A DNA stretch of 64,000 bases from Parelaphostrongylus tenuis (GCA_019055375.1 JAHQIW010007118.1:62001-126000), one strand, 5' to 3'. Counted from the first letter of the stretch, positions 12,342 through 24,506 are shown. The notes: generated by a model from the letters alone, not told the origin. Program-made: numbers and translations.

Positions 12342-12571
12342 TAAAGTAGTCGACAACGAACATCTTACAGTGCACGCGCGAGGTGATAGGACCATCCGAT
12401 GTTCAGTGTTTTACAGTCGATTGCTCGCGGCTAATAAAACGTACATTGTAGTACCTTTCTTTTACACTGATTTCTGAGACCGCTTGAAACATTATGTAAT
12501 CCGATAGAATGTTTTAATCTAATTTCAATACTACTGAAATTATTTGTCATCATTCATCTTGTTAGAGAGAA

Positions 12572-12735
12572 TAAGGGAGATGGTCGAGAGGTTAGTGGTG
12601 CATGCCACCGAGAAATAGGGTGCCGGTTCGACCTTAACCCGATATTTACTCATGGCCACGTGGAACTCTTTAGCATGAATTTCTCTGGGGTTGTAAAGAG
12701 ATACGAATTGATCAGTACTTTGCGACAGCTATACA
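12572..12735 (+). repeat. tRNA-headed SINE-like repeat
   Basis: A-box-like TGGTCGAGAGGTTAG near 12582 and B box CCGGTTCGACC near 12624, then a non-tRNA body. GC-richer than its flanks. No cloverleaf closes. Confidence 0.6.
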
Positions 12736-13069
12736 GAAGACGAAACCTTTAGTAAATCGAAGCAATGCGCAAAATGAAATGCAAAAAACGAAAAGTGTGC
12801 TAGAAGTGCTGGAAGTCGCACAGTGAAATCTGATGACGGGTCGAGCAATATAATAGTACAATAAATTATTGACAATGCATGCTTACAGTTCTCATATCAA
12901 AACAAATTTTGAAATGTTATCTGCAAGAACTTCTTATTCACCGCTCTCGCAGCAGTGCCATGATGTCATAATTATGTATCTAAGAATGCTGAATGATATG
13001 TAAGACTCCGAACGTTAGGCGGATGTTGAACCAGTGTTTCACTCTTGACAAGGGTGCGTGACACCCACT

Positions 13070-13230
13070 ATACTACCGAGGAAGTGAATGTCTCAGTGGT
13101 GAAGCGTTTTACACAGGCCTCCGTTGAGGGTGAAACGCGAGTTGAACTCCTGCTTGAGATTCAGAATTTTGTGAATGATTCAGCATACTCGGATTTTGGA
13201 ATTTCAACAGACCGAATTCTCGACCACTAA
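13070..13230 (+). repeat. tRNA-headed SINE-like repeat (degenerate)
   Basis: A-box-like TCTCAGTGGTGAAGCG followed by B-box-like GCGAGTTGAACTCCTGC. A 61-codon frame (13045-13230) overlaps but has no splice or family support. Confidence 0.45.
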
Positions 13231-13844
13231 TTCACTTCCAAAATTTCTGTTTACTATTTGATTCCATTTTTCAGTGAGAAGAATTATGTTGTGGGAAACC
13301 AAATTCTATGGTTTCAATTAGTAGTAATGAGTTGATAATACCTTTGGATAAATTATTAGATGAATCAATAACAATACTATTACTCTATTGCTGCGAATTT
13401 TTGCTGAATGAAGAAAAAAGCCTTTAGAAAAGCTGCTGTTATCAAAGAAAAAAGGAAGGAAGGGAGTGTTGATTATGGAAAAACAAACAAAGAAATGAGA
13501 ACAAACTAACGAAGAAGAATTGCATTTGAAAAGCAACGAAGAAAACGAAAATAATGGACGTTCTAAAAAGTAAGGAAAGGACCAACAAACTTTGACTTTG
13601 AGTTGTTAAATTTGTTACACATTAATCACTCAATCAGGAGGCTAATTTGGAGCGAAGATGAAAAGGGCGCGGGCAATAAACATTCATTTCTCCTAAGCGG
13701 CTGTTGTCAATAAATTTCTTCTTCAGTGACTAATTAACACGGCTTTTTTTCTTTGAGCTTCATTGATGTGGAAGCGATCGAGAGCCGTTGGGCTTTGTAA
13801 TATACTATCAGTGTTTTCCATGTGTAGGAATTATTAGGTTGATG

Positions 13845-13945
13845 TGTATGGCGCACTGGTTAGAGGCGTTCTTCAATACACACTATAGGTTATTGGTTCT
13901 ATTTCGCCTCCCAAATTCATGTAGTCCAACTAGCCTTCCAGAGTC
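13845..13945 (+). repeat. tRNA-headed SINE-like repeat
   Basis: TGGCGCACTGGTTAGAGGCG is a good A box and start; a degenerate B box (TTGGTTCTATTTC) follows about 45 nt later. Confidence 0.5.
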
Positions 13946-15400
13946 GACAAGGAGCGCCGCAGTTGTGTATGAGAATAAATACGCTAATTTGATACAACAA
14001 TATCATCGCAAAACAAACGCAGATCATTGTTTGAGTTGGGTGTAACATTCTTTCACTTCTCCGACTCTACGAAGAGAATCAAAATTATGGCGCATCTCTC
14101 AAATATTGAGCTTTAAAACGACTGCATTATTCTTACTCCTCTACTTCGGCAATCATCTTAAGAACACTCATCATTGGCACTCTCTCAAGATAAACGAGGT
14201 TGATAGAAGAATTCATTAGGCTAGTGACATTTCGGCGTCTTCTTCTTCTCATATTTGGTTTTTTAACTTACAATATCAGACTTCTTCTCAAAGTGTATGA
14301 GATTTCATGAAAATAGAATCAGTTCAGAAAATTTAGTGAGTGATGGTGTATGACTGTTGTACTTCAACGAGCAATTGAATATTTTATGAAGTAATCATGA
14401 GTAAGGCGTAAGGCGCATGAGGCGTTAAGTAGAACGTAGACGTTGCTTGATGGGTGAACAGTAGTAAAATTACTATCATAAAAATGTCTGTGTGGTTGAT
14501 AGTCTTTGTTTTAGAAGAGAGACAGGAGTACTTCATTTTGGTGATACTTAACTTCCTCGCACGTCCCTTAGCGAGTTCCTTAGTCACTAAATCACCTCTG
14601 ATTTATTAGATTTATTCCAATAAACCTTAAATTCATAGATACTCCCGGGAATATTTTGAGGCAAAATGGACGAGCGAAAAATGCAAAGTTTCCTACTCTA
14701 GTAATTGTCTCCGTTGTGAAGCATGAGTTAATTTTATTATGGATAGAAAAGCTAAGCTAGTGGTGATTAAGGGCAAATCAGTATTAGAGATGCCGTCGAA
14801 TACGCACGTAAGTCCGATTGGACTGTACGCGGATGCCGCAGTAATTTTGAAGTAGTGAAGCTGTTACAGAAATTGTTTCAAATGTGGCAATAATTTGTGA
14901 TTCAACATTTAAGAACACCCTAGTACGCTAATCCTAGTATTGGTATAGTAGAATCGACTCGCCTAGCATTCAATGAAACCCTTATAGAAGGACAGAAATC
15001 CTCAAGCAGTCGAGTCTGAAAGTGAATCGTAAAATCTTCAAAGATAATAATAGGCTTGAGCATTTGTGCAAGTGCAATGGAGGATGGTATACGATAAAAA
15101 CTGGTGGCTCCTTTTCAAAGCAAGTAGTTAGTGGTTCGGAAGAGACTATCTGCAGAAGGATCTGGATCCAATTCACCAAATCCAAGATTCACCACAATCT
15201 ATTGGCATCAGCCGTCGTTCGCGTCCCGTCTATCATGGCCGACGATCATTAACTTCATTGTTTCGTGCCACTTTTCTGGACTAGCGGATCTTTTGATGAT
15301 ATTGACAAGTTCAATAAAAAATTCGATTTCGATCATTCAATGATACCTCTTTAAGAAAAAGGAACAAAGGATTTGACCAAAGCGACTGAAAGTCAGTATT
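13946..15400. other. no firmly supported feature
   Basis: A + frame is open from about 14973 to 15252 with reasonable codon composition (peptide landmark CNGGWYTIKTGG), preceded by CTCAAGCAG, but no downstream partner exon was found. The remainder is AT-rich with no recognisable element. Confidence 0.3.
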
Positions 15401-15515
15401 TCACTCAGAGCAGAACGTTCCAAAGTTGTTCCTAGAGGAAAAAAAGCGAGTAGAAAGGTTGCGAAGATGCTTTAGCTTATCATATAATTTGCCGCCATGA
15501 CACTTTAGTTCGCTT
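15401..15515 (-). CDS. candidate 3' terminal exon, unknown protein
   Basis: On the minus strand a textbook acceptor (AATTTTATTTCAG) ends at 15516. Of the three frames after it, only one stays open. It starts with one leftover base, reads SELKCHGGKLYDKLKHLRNL and ends in TGA at 15401. That phase matches a donor (CG|GTGTAA) in the upstream open segment at 15660-15859, so the two can be joined in frame. The encoded tail is basic and has no motif I recognise. No AATAAA is seen just downstream. Confidence 0.4.
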
Positions 15516-15659
15516 CTGAAATAAAATTGATTTCTTCTACTTTTTTCCACCTTTTCCTGAGCAGGAGAATTGAAACACATTTTGAGGATCAATCATTGTC
15601 TTTTGCCTTTTTTATTTCGAAACTATGACGCTCTCCTTATTACTTAATCTACACAGCTC

Positions 15660-15859
15660 ACTTCGACCTGTTTACACCGACTTTCACTGCTGCCGTCGTA
15701 GAAACTTGCTAGTCGCAAAGCGTCATACTTATTTAAGCCTGTGCCAACTATTTTGTTGCAAAAGTCATATAACGTTAAGATATCGCTCGAATATTTTGTC
15801 GAAGTTGCGAATTTTTCCCTCGAATTCCATGAGTAACACGCTTGGCCAGCTTTGAACAT
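15660..15859 (-). CDS. candidate exon, unknown protein
   Basis: Minus-strand open segment with balanced codon use in an AT-rich region (landmarks MFKAGQACYSWNSREKF and YDALRLASFYDGSSESR). It may begin at the ATG at 15859 or after an upstream acceptor near 15874 (GACTAG). Possible donors are CG|GTGTAA, CAG|GTCGAA and GAA|GTGAGC; the first keeps phase with the exon at 15515-15401. A same-span + frame exists but looks like its shadow. The function is unknown. Confidence 0.38.
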
Positions 15860-17178
15860 GTCAATGAGGGATAAGTCTAGTCATGATCGGAACAATTTGA
15901 TAACTCGATTATCTTCAACAAATGACGCATGATATTCACGAAGCGAATGAAGAAACTGGAAGCTGCATGACATATAAGACGGTCTATCTATCTATAATTT
16001 TGCTTCGGAGTTGTAGAGTAAACTTCAAATGTTTTATCATTTACTTTATTTGTCACTGCAAAGCTTCAGAATTTCCCACGAGTGCCTAAAGTGACCAATT
16101 CGACAATAATGGTGACCGATGAAAGCTATACGATTAACATTTATATAGTAGACGAATCCTCACAGTATTAAGAGCATCAAGATGTAACTAGGTTTGTTTC
16201 AAGTAACTGTCAGATACGATATGAAGGGCAATGAATGAGTGAGCAGAGAAAAATTCTAGTTTGCCAGTAAAATCAATGCACCAGTCATCCGCATAGAAAT
16301 CATTCCATTAAAATGGATTTCATCCGCATTATCTGCCAGTTGCATGTGATAAAAAGAAGAAAACGTTCTCGCATCGCTATCGGTGAATTTCTCTGAAGAA
16401 TTCAAGGACCACTTAAATAGCACTTAAATAGCAGGAACAACTTTGAGCATCCGTAATGATGGCTCAATCAGTTAACAAAATAACTTTTTAATGACTATGT
16501 TGTTAAGAAATGAATGAAAGTAATTATTGTCACGTGAGAACATTCAGTCTATCCATAAAAAAGGAAATTCTACCTACATTTTACTTGGGCTGCCAAATCT
16601 GAACTTATTCTAGAGGACTGGTCGATTGCCAATGACGCTGAGCGGCACGAAAAGCAAGTTTATAAGCCCGTGTAATTGCAGAGTGTGCAGAAATTCGGTG
16701 GAAAAAGGATCTGCCAGAAGAAAAACTTAACGCAACGCAAAGCACACAGTGGTACGCATAACGAAACCTCGCTACTCTAGGCCGGTTATAAATGATATGG
16801 AAACGTAGATGACGACAGTAGTAGGAATGATGTGATAGTGAACAAAAACTGTCGTAGTGTGTATTTTCCCGCTGTTCAAATCTAGCACCAATATACTTGG
16901 TTTGAGGAAAAGTACGGCACAGTCGGTTTAATACTTCATAATGATGATAATGAAAGAAAAACTAATTTACATAATTCACTGCAGGGAGAATGATTGAAGA
17001 TAAGTAGAGAATTGATGAAACAGAACTTACTAAATATTAGAGAAAGTGGACAAGAGCTTAAGTTAAGGACACGTTCAAGATAGACTATTCACGAAAACTA
17101 GAACAGCTTGGTAAAGAGGAATATTGTTTTAAAGAACGATTTATTATTTTTAACACATGAAGGAATGTTTTTTCGATA
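15860..17178. other. no supported feature
   Basis: AT-rich. A short direct repeat (CACTTAAATAG twice at about 16412-16430) is the only structure noticed. Confidence 0.4.
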
Positions 17179-17741
17179 TTAGGTTGAAAAGAATGTTTTC
17201 ATCGTTTGATAAAACAGTCAAAACTTATGCAAATATTCAGACAACAAAAAACAACAACTATTCTTCAAAATACAGGCCATCATTGTCCACCACTTTTTGC
17301 CATCGGTCCGTAAAGTTCGGATCTGATCGAAGTATCACTCCTTCGGCTTGATGGCTCGGATGAAAGCTCATTTTCCAAACCAGAAATTAAGTCCTCATCA
17401 TCGGGTTCGGTTGATCGTCCGGATCTCGCTCTGTCGGTCAATTCTTTATTTCCGGCCTTCAGCTCACGAAAATCCTCGTGGACTATTGATTCACCAACCG
17501 TACGGCCGCCCCAGGCTTTGTTGATTCAAAGGCAGCATCAGCAACAATTGAACCAAATTTGTACTCGAAAGCATCAGCAAGCGATTTTGTTCCCTGGACA
17601 ATTCCATTCTTCAGCATTAGACATATTATACATCAACAGATGAGCAAGAAGTATACCTTTCAAATGATATGAAAATCACACACGATTCATGCTAAAAACG
17701 ACATTACCATCCAAACGACGCGATTTTTTTTCCCAACCTAA
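17179..17741 (-). mobile_element. mariner deletion derivative (563 bp)
   Basis: Starts TTAGGTTG at 17179, ends with the inverse CAACCTAA at 17741, and is flanked by TA on both sides (17177-17178 and 17742-17743). The TIRs continue for about 35 bp (A-rich run, then GTCGTTTG-like). The minus strand keeps an N-terminal HTH piece (GGRTVGESIVHEDFRELKAG; KELTDRARSGRSTEPDDE) that runs directly into a C-terminal piece (NFTDRWQKVVDNDGLYFEE, stop near 17254). The catalytic middle of a ~1.3 kb mariner has been deleted. Confidence 0.88.
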
Positions 17742-18297
17742 TATAACACAAAGATTACTTACTTAGTCAACTTGTTACGCCTTGAAGATTTATTAGAAAA
17801 TTAGGGCAAAATGAATCAATGGAATAGGGTAAATGAATAGATCATTGTGAAGAGATACGGCAATCACACGTTAAATGTGGTTTGCCATCGACAGCACCTA
17901 AATTCTATCTGAGGTTCTAAAAGCAAACATAGAATGCTCTACCGGTAGCTGCTCAAGTTTAAAACATTTCGTTTGCTCACAATTTTGAGAAACAGAGTTT
18001 TGAACGGAAAACTTTTCAACCTCGTGCTTGTTTTATCAAAAGGAAAGGACAGTTTGTGAAATACTTTTCACCACTCAAGCCGAGGCTCAATGAAAGTAAG
18101 CCTCCCGAATGATTACTTTGATGTATTGTTAAGCAAACTAGAAGTGGTCACAAAGTTTAGCACAAAGCATTCAAATATACTAACAAGTATCAGATGCAAA
18201 AATTGGAGAGTAAGTCAGATAGAAAACATTTTGTTCGTACACATCATGATGATACTGAACAGTTGTAAAACAGGCCGAACACTTCCCGTATATAAAA

Positions 18298-18655
18298 AGG
18301 TGATGAATTTATGATTATAACCACGAGAATGCTGAGATACCGGCAGGACTTAGAGCCTGATGTTCTGTGTATGAACTCCAAATGCCACTACACCTTTCCA
18401 GAGCAACCACGGCCCCAGCTTGCTGGTGTTTAGCACCAATTTTTTCACAGATCAATTCCGTGACACATAATTTTGATATTCACTAAATAAGTTATATTAC
18501 GGCTGAAAGAAAGGCAGAACAAGGGCATTCAATGGTGCCGCGCTAACGCGCACTGAACCGGAATGCATAGTGACGTTTGGAGTTCATAACATATAAACAT
18601 CACGTTTGCTCGGATCTCAGCATTCTTGTCGTAATAACTAACATCAAACCCTGCG
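18298..18655. repeat. R3 MITE, copy 2
   Basis: The left end (ATAACCACGAGAATGCTGAG near 18317) and right end (CTCAGCATTCTTGTCGTAAT near 18616, finishing CAAACCCTGC at 18654) are inverted copies of each other and match the ends of the 7109-7371 element. The interior differs from copy 1. Confidence 0.65.
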
Positions 18656-19444
18656 AATGACGAATTAGAAAAGGTTCAATGTATAGTGTTCCAGCAGGAT
18701 GACTGTCTAACAAAATCATTCACGAGGGTTTGATGGATAACACCACCTTTAGTGAGATCGCAGAGAAACCAAAAATTACCGAGCTGCTCCTCGAGCGCGA
18801 GATAAGCGAATGTAGATTTCATATACAATGATCCGAGTTACTTCGATCATTGGGAATACAGCCGATGCAAATAATGGGCTCATAGTGTCAATGATCCATT
18901 TTAACAGTATTCATGATAGAGTAAATGTTGATTATCATTATTGTAATTGAAAATGCACATCGCCAATGCAAAATTCTATCAGAATCCTTTGAAAACACAT
19001 TTCCGGTGTTGTAGGAAAGGTCGCAAGTTTCCCGATGAAGATCGGACCACTCTCTTAGTATTCATTCAGTAGCTTATTTTGAAGGATAAATCTTAACAAC
19101 GACGTCCTTACAAGCACTACGTTTTACATTCTGAAAAGACTGCCTATTTAACAATTTCTTCGAAACACTGTCTACTGAACTACTTGCAACAAGGAAAGTA
19201 CATGATGATTGTGTAATTATGCAATTATGCAAAGTACACGATGTCTTCCTCAAAACTTGAGATCGCTCAGAAAAGTACAAGAATCATTTGCCAAATTTCA
19301 AGGCAATTCGTTCTCTTGAAGATATTAAGCATTGCTTAGATAAAATATAGGGAGTAAAATCACGGGGAACGCGATGCGCTCAATATATCTAAATACAACT
19401 TTGGTATTATTCCTGTACAATTTAATACCACTATAACTCATATC
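18656..19444. other. no supported feature
   Basis: A minus-strand frame at 19074-19280 is open and contains an internal TCTTTTCAG, but gives no convincing exon pair. Otherwise AT-rich. Confidence 0.3.
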
Positions 19445-19575
19445 GGGGTATGTAGCGTAGTGGTTAAAGATTTTTTGCAATATCTTATAGTCCTTAATGC
19501 GATCCTACGCCTTGGACGAACCCGCCGGGCGCCCCATCTCTTTGGAGATGACGGAATAGAAACCATTTTTGTCCG
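19445..19575 (+). repeat. tRNA-headed SINE-like repeat (degenerate)
   Basis: A-box-like GTAGCGTAGTGGTTAAAG at about 19452; the B box is eroded (TGCGATCCTACG). A GC-rich body with AACCCGCCGGGCGCCCC follows. Confidence 0.45.
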
Positions 19576-20199
19576 GGAAGATTGAAATATTGTATCATCA
19601 AGTCAGCATTTTTTCTTCAGCAAATGCGAAGTTGCTGAAAACAGAATTAATTTGACATTGGCTAATGTTTTGGTGGTTTCGCCTCCATCAGAAAATAGGA
19701 AGGTCAAGTTGACACGTATCTACTCTGACAAATACTTTCGGAACCTGGCCAGAAAAGCCAGGGCATAAATTATAACTGTTGGAATGATTTTTCTATATGG
19801 GAAGCGTCTTACATCACGTATAGCCTAGTTATGTAATTCAGGACGATTGCTCGACTTGAGACAAGCACATTCCTCATCCGGTGCGACTTTTTATGGGTGG
19901 TATACATCAGATACTTCAATAGTATGAACAAGAAAACTGCAAGGACGGCAAGGGATTGAAGAGTATTTAGTATGTGGATGATATTTGAGTACCGTTTTTC
20001 CAAACGCATTTGGAAGGTTTTTGGTAAATATCAAACAACAAAGATGAACCAGTCTTGAGAACAAAATATTAGCTCTATGAAGTGACTGAGGCGCTTTACG
20101 GAAAGAACTCTCAATAATTTAAATACTACAAACTCATGTTGCAGCACCAATTTTCACTGATGAATAACTAGGATATTTATGAATGAAACTAAATTATTC
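19576..20199. other. hammerhead-like repeat remnant at ~19630-19715; otherwise nothing
   Basis: The minus strand at 19660-19690 reads CUGAUGG, then GGCGAAACCACC, belonging to the same decayed CUGANGA/GAAA family as 58339-58373. It is clearly inactive. Confidence 0.4.
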
Positions 20200-20548
20200 G
20201 TTGAGATGCACAGTGCCTTTCGTCTTAGCTAGTCCTCTTAGGGGGAAGCCAACCTGCTTACATAAAAGAAACACAGACAATATTTATATGTGCCATGAAA
20301 GAAATCACTAAATGACAGTATTATACACTCGACTACTCTTGTCTGGTGTTTATAAATTGTCATACCGTTCGTTTCGAGTGTATAAGGGGTTGGGCTCCCC
20401 TCATGAGGACTGGCCAAGACGAAAGGCACTGTGCAACGGCGGGGCTGTCAAGACCGAAATACGTGTATTGCACTGTTGAAGTGTCCATAACAGACCACAT
20501 ATGCATGGCCCAAAAAATAATTATCAAGTATATTGAAATTTGAGAGTG
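20200..20548. repeat. inverted-repeat element of the R5/R6 hammerhead family (decayed)
   Basis: Left 20210-20262 (CAGTGCCTTTCGTCTTAG) and 20383-20432 (the inverse, AAGACGAAAGGCACTG) form ~50 bp inverted arms. The right part 20430-20545 continues like R5 copies at 50.4 and 52.4 kb. It holds stem I (GUGCAA/UUGCAC), GAAA, an ACGU loop and a GUA site, but CUGANGA has become CGGCGGG. Confidence 0.65.
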
Positions 20549-20574
20549 GTCTCAAGAAAACACTCGGAGCGAAC

Positions 20575-20890
20575 AGTATGATATCAGGCTTTGGACATTC
20601 TTTTTTTGGAATTATTTTGAATGTTTATGGCGAGGTTTCTAAAAACCAGTCAATCTTATGGGTCAATTTTGATCTAACAGCCGAAATCCATCGACTGAAA
20701 AGTGGTGATGGGCAGTGTCACTGTACACTATGCCATCACCACATAAGCCTCCCTCCTTGCTACAATGCAAGGCTTGACGTGGGACGGGGGTGACTGACGA
20801 GGAGGCCGAAACCTCCGAAACACCGCTTTATGGCCCTGGCGTACCAACCTCGTTTAGGCTTTGGACATTCTCTTCTTGGAATTATTTAGT
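20575..20890 (+). repeat. repeat block with 18-bp hairpin and hammerhead-like core
   Basis: GGCTTTGGACATTCT occurs at about 20590 and again at about 20855 as a direct repeat. Between them 20702-20745 forms a strong hairpin (GTGGTGATGG paired with CCATCACCAC). Then 20794-20820 reads CUGACGA, a 5-bp stem II (GGAGG/CCUCC) and GAAA. The distal part (20828-20880) recurs inverted at 5110-5180. Confidence 0.6.
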
Positions 20891-22384
20891 ATAATTTTAG
20901 TTAAGACTGCCCTTAAGAAATCCTAGTTTCCATCGAATCAGTTTTCTCCAACGAGTTAGTTTTCGCCCTGGATTTTTCTCACTTTCTGAGGAAGCGTGAT
21001 CTCCAGCTAAGTAGACACACAAAAGTCCCTGAAGATAAGAAAAATGATGAAAAGAGAGTAAGAATAGAATTTCCAAACTAAGAACTATACACTCCGTACT
21101 AACGTCAAAACTAGGCAGTACTGAATGCAGGCCGCTTAACATGAATTTATGACAATACATAATTACAGTTCTGCTTAAGAAGAAACTGACATATAAATGT
21201 AATGACGACAAAATACGATGTCAAGTTGCATTCAAAGCATTAAATCCATCAAAAGCCGGAAAAACATAAAACTTTAATCCTGGAGAATGGCTATCACGAG
21301 CGCTGACATGATTTCCGCCCACATTCCCAGCCATCGTCTTCTTAGTTCCTCTGCACTGCTATGTTCATTTGTCATCAACAAGTTCATAATGAATTTGTCA
21401 GCATTTGATAAGAATATTGTTGTAGCCATTTAATGATTAATGTCATATATCTCTGTGAAGTAATAAAAATAGATTAACCATTTATGTATTCTCAAATCAA
21501 GCATGGAACAAAAAAGAGGATAGTCTTCCTATAAAGGTTCGTTGACAAAGAAGTACAGTACGGCTGAGTGCCTTAATTTGGATTTGGTCCTCACATTGTC
21601 TAAAATGGGTTCGCCGAGGAGGAAAAACAAGCAATGCATTTTTGCAGCTTTTTTAAAATAGCTTTTTTTACGGAAACTTAGTAGCCCACATATTCTTCAT
21701 ATGGATCGCTATTCTCTTCTATACCTGAGAATTCTGATGCAATGTTGCTATTGTATGTTTTCATACAACATTAATTGAAATAAATTCCTTGTTGTGAAAC
21801 TTTTTGCCATTGTAAGATCAAACCATTCCTCTTCAGCTATTTGTTATCACAAACCACTACTTTTTTTTAATGAGAAAAAGTTGACCAGACTGGATATGTT
21901 TTTGCTCTCAAAGTTTTTCAAATAATATCTTCAAAGACGTAATACAATCTAAAACCTTTGAGCTCTTTCAGATCTTTAGAAGCAAATATTTCACTCCAAT
22001 TATTATGTAAACGTTAAATACATCTAAGAAGATTATTTCCATCAACTGTTCTTCAAGGAAGCTGCCAATGAAAGTTAGGAGACGATGATTTCATGCTTGC
22101 TTTTAACATATATGAATTGCATTCAACGCATTCAAGTTAACCTTTCATAATCTTCCAAAAAAAGTGAAAAAAATGTGGCTCTTTTATAGACGAAATTGTG
22201 TTGCTTGTGATATTAGTAATATTAAAAATACATTCTTGCAATCTTCAGCGAAAAATCACGCAACGTCGACGGCACGCGATCTCGCATGTTGAAATCTCAC
22301 CAGTATGAATAAATTTTCCTAGTCAAAATAGGAATTCAATTCTCTAATCTTGCCACGATCAATGACCCTCAAGGATTCTACTTA
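20891..22384. other. no supported feature
   Basis: AT-rich with no recognised exon, repeat or RNA gene. Confidence 0.4.
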
Positions 22385-22472
22385 AATGTAATTATATAAA
22401 TATAGCTCGTATATATAGTGTATGCCCACATACATGTACATACATATACATGTATGCATAAATATGTATATA

Positions 22473-22503
<31 letters not shown>

Positions 22504-22520
22504 GTATATATATATGTATG
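22385..22520. repeat. TA/CATA microsatellite
   Basis: Imperfect TA and TACA dinucleotide tract, with uninterrupted TA at about 22480-22515. Tyr/Ile frames here are artefacts. Confidence 0.9.
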
Positions 22521-22849
22521 AGTAGAGGAAAGATTCCGGCGTTAATCCATCCAAAAGGATTTTTTTCGCATCCGACTCCATCCATGACATCGTTGAAGTG
22601 ATTGCATGCATAACTTTCAGAACAACTTATGGTGCGTGCCAATGCCTAATTTAAGCTTCGATACTATACAGAAGTCTGACATCAGTTTGCCGACTAGGGT
22701 TGGGATAGTGAGTTTGGTGTGACTGAAACCTGGAAACGACATGTACTTCTAACCAATACGCTACATACGCGTAGATGCGTTTTCTATTGGAAAGTCATTT
22801 CCCATTAGACTTTCAGTAATAACCCAGACACTTAGATCTTGGAGACTTC

Positions 22850-23050
22850 AAAAGTGTACTTGATTTCTGTCTGAATAGGCCTTTTTATTGCGCTATATCG
22901 GTGAAAGCAAAATCAAGTTTCATTTTCAGCGTGCGTTATCGCACAGATTTTCGTGATTTATATGAGAACTTCTTATTGTTTTTTGAAAGTTTCTAGGTCT
23001 ATTGCGCTAAAAGTGTAGCAGAAACTTTATCGTGCCCTTTCGTGGGATTA
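22850..23050 (+). repeat. single AT-rich monomer of the R1/R2 family
   Basis: GGCCTTTTTATTGCGCTATA followed by GGTGAAAGCAAAATC and TTTCATTTTCAGCG matches the monomer unit seen in tandem at 57.9-58.3 kb. Confidence 0.45.
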
Positions 23051-23376
23051 GGCTTTCAATTTCATCTTACATTTTCAAAAAAATTCGCTGTTAAGCCTAA
23101 GCCTCAGCAGACTAAATCTATGAACAAAAAGCATATGAACGCGTGCAGGAAATCTTCGACTACCACAGTGATATGTTTGATCATAATTTTTTTTCAAAGC
23201 AAAAGAAACTTAGATCAAAACAACAATTGTTGCGCGCCACATGTCAAATGCGCTGCGCGATTGATCAACCGTCCCGAACAGCGATGTGTGGGAGTGAGAA
23301 AAGTAGCCCATTCTAAGCAGTTTTTTAAAATCACTGTACTGAAACCGTAAAGAATTAGGCTAAGGAATGGTAGCTT

Positions 23377-23985
23377 ACAGACCTGCTCATGAGTTTTGGC
23401 ATTAAGCAATAAACACCAAATTTATCGACCAGACGTAATTAAAATTGTTCAATAGCACAATTCAAAGTGCGCGCCATCAGCTTGGACACATTTTTGCTAT
23501 TTTTTATACAATAAGGAAAAAATGCATTATGCAGAATTTTCTGAGCTTCCTTTCGTACCAAACTTGTCCGTACTTGACGAAACATGGCCGCCCGACGAAG
23601 CCCTTTTCTCAATTTACTTCTTTTAGAGTACGAATTGGGATGTGATGCACAGACCGCCTTCGAAAACAACAATCACGCGAAGGCTCAAGGGGTTGTTTCC
23701 GACCGAACAGTGTTTCGTTTTTTGCTGAGGCTCGCGCCGGCAACACCATCTCGAAGGACCAGCTGCGCTCCAGGCGTCCACGAGAAGTTGATATTGAGAG
23801 GCCGTTATCTAAGCAGTAGAAGAGGATCCGAGTTTTGACTATCAAGGAGATGGCAGAATTTTGTTCAGGCTAATGACGCAACTTTGAGTAGCGTTGTTAG
23901 GTAGCTCTAATTACTTCTAGTTAATAAATTTGGTGCTTGTTGTTCTAATGCCAAAACTTATGAGAAGACTTAATACTCTAGGCAT
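23377..23985 (+). mobile_element. mariner deletion derivative (~0.6 kb)
   Basis: Long inverted ends: CTCATGAGTTTTGGCATTA at 23389 and the inverse of CTCATAAGTTTTGGCATTA ending near 23976, continuing about 50 bp inward (CACCAAATTTAT on both). The + strand keeps only N-terminal HTH coding, in shifted frames: LLEYELGCDAQ, GVVSDRTV, RSRRPREVDIER and TIKEMAEF. These match the start of mariner transposases of the GxGTVSxxTVRxWF / SGRPxEVDxxxL type. The catalytic domain is absent. Confidence 0.8.
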
Positions 23986-24224
23986 AAGCACCATGTAGCG
24001 CTTCTGAAAATTATTCCGTGGAGCTTCATTTTTACCACCCAAATGAGTAGACCAGGCAGTTGCTTTTCTGAATACTGCCTTAGATCTCTAGATCGAGTTT
24101 CGAAGTGTTTTTATGTCGAAAGAGACAAATTTTCTTGTATAATTGTAATACAGTGAACATTCCTAGCGTTCAATGAACTTTGATTGCAGATTCTGACTGT
24201 AATGATGACGATGATGGTGTACGT

Positions 24225-24230
24225 ATGTAC

Positions 24231-24271
<41 letters not shown>

Positions 24272-24464
24272 TATATATACATATATATGTACGTATGCAC
24301 ATATGTACACATATATATATACATATATATATATATATTTGCTGCTATAATTTATATATATATATATAAATATATATATTACTATTAATAAACTATTAAA
24401 AAAAACTATAAACTATAAACTAAAAAAAAGTAAACTAAAAAAATTATAAACTAACTTATTACTA

Positions 24465-24506
<42 letters not shown>
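24225..24506. repeat. TA-rich microsatellite tracts
   Basis: TA tracts at about 24236-24266, 24305-24380 and 24470-24506, with an A-rich segment of repeated AACTATAAACTA between. The last tract directly abuts the 5' end of the + strand RTE fragment. Confidence 0.9.

Larger units (their letters stand above)
10965..12440. repeat. R6 inverted-repeat element interrupted by mariner
   Basis: Left part 10965-11071 (GCGCTTATACAATGCTA, then CCTCATCAGTAGTACAGTGTC) and right part 12342-12440 (GTCGACAACGAAC, later CAGTCGATTGCTCGCGGCT) are collinear with R6 copies at 33970-34240 and 47320-47700. They are separated only by the mariner at 11072-12341. On the minus strand the left part keeps a hammerhead-type CUGAUGA (11014-11008) and GAAA (10996-10993), but stems II and I are eroded. 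Confidence 0.7.

Noticed and set aside
24111..24369. Tyr/Ile-repeat frames on both strands
   Set aside because: Products of TA/CATA microsatellites.
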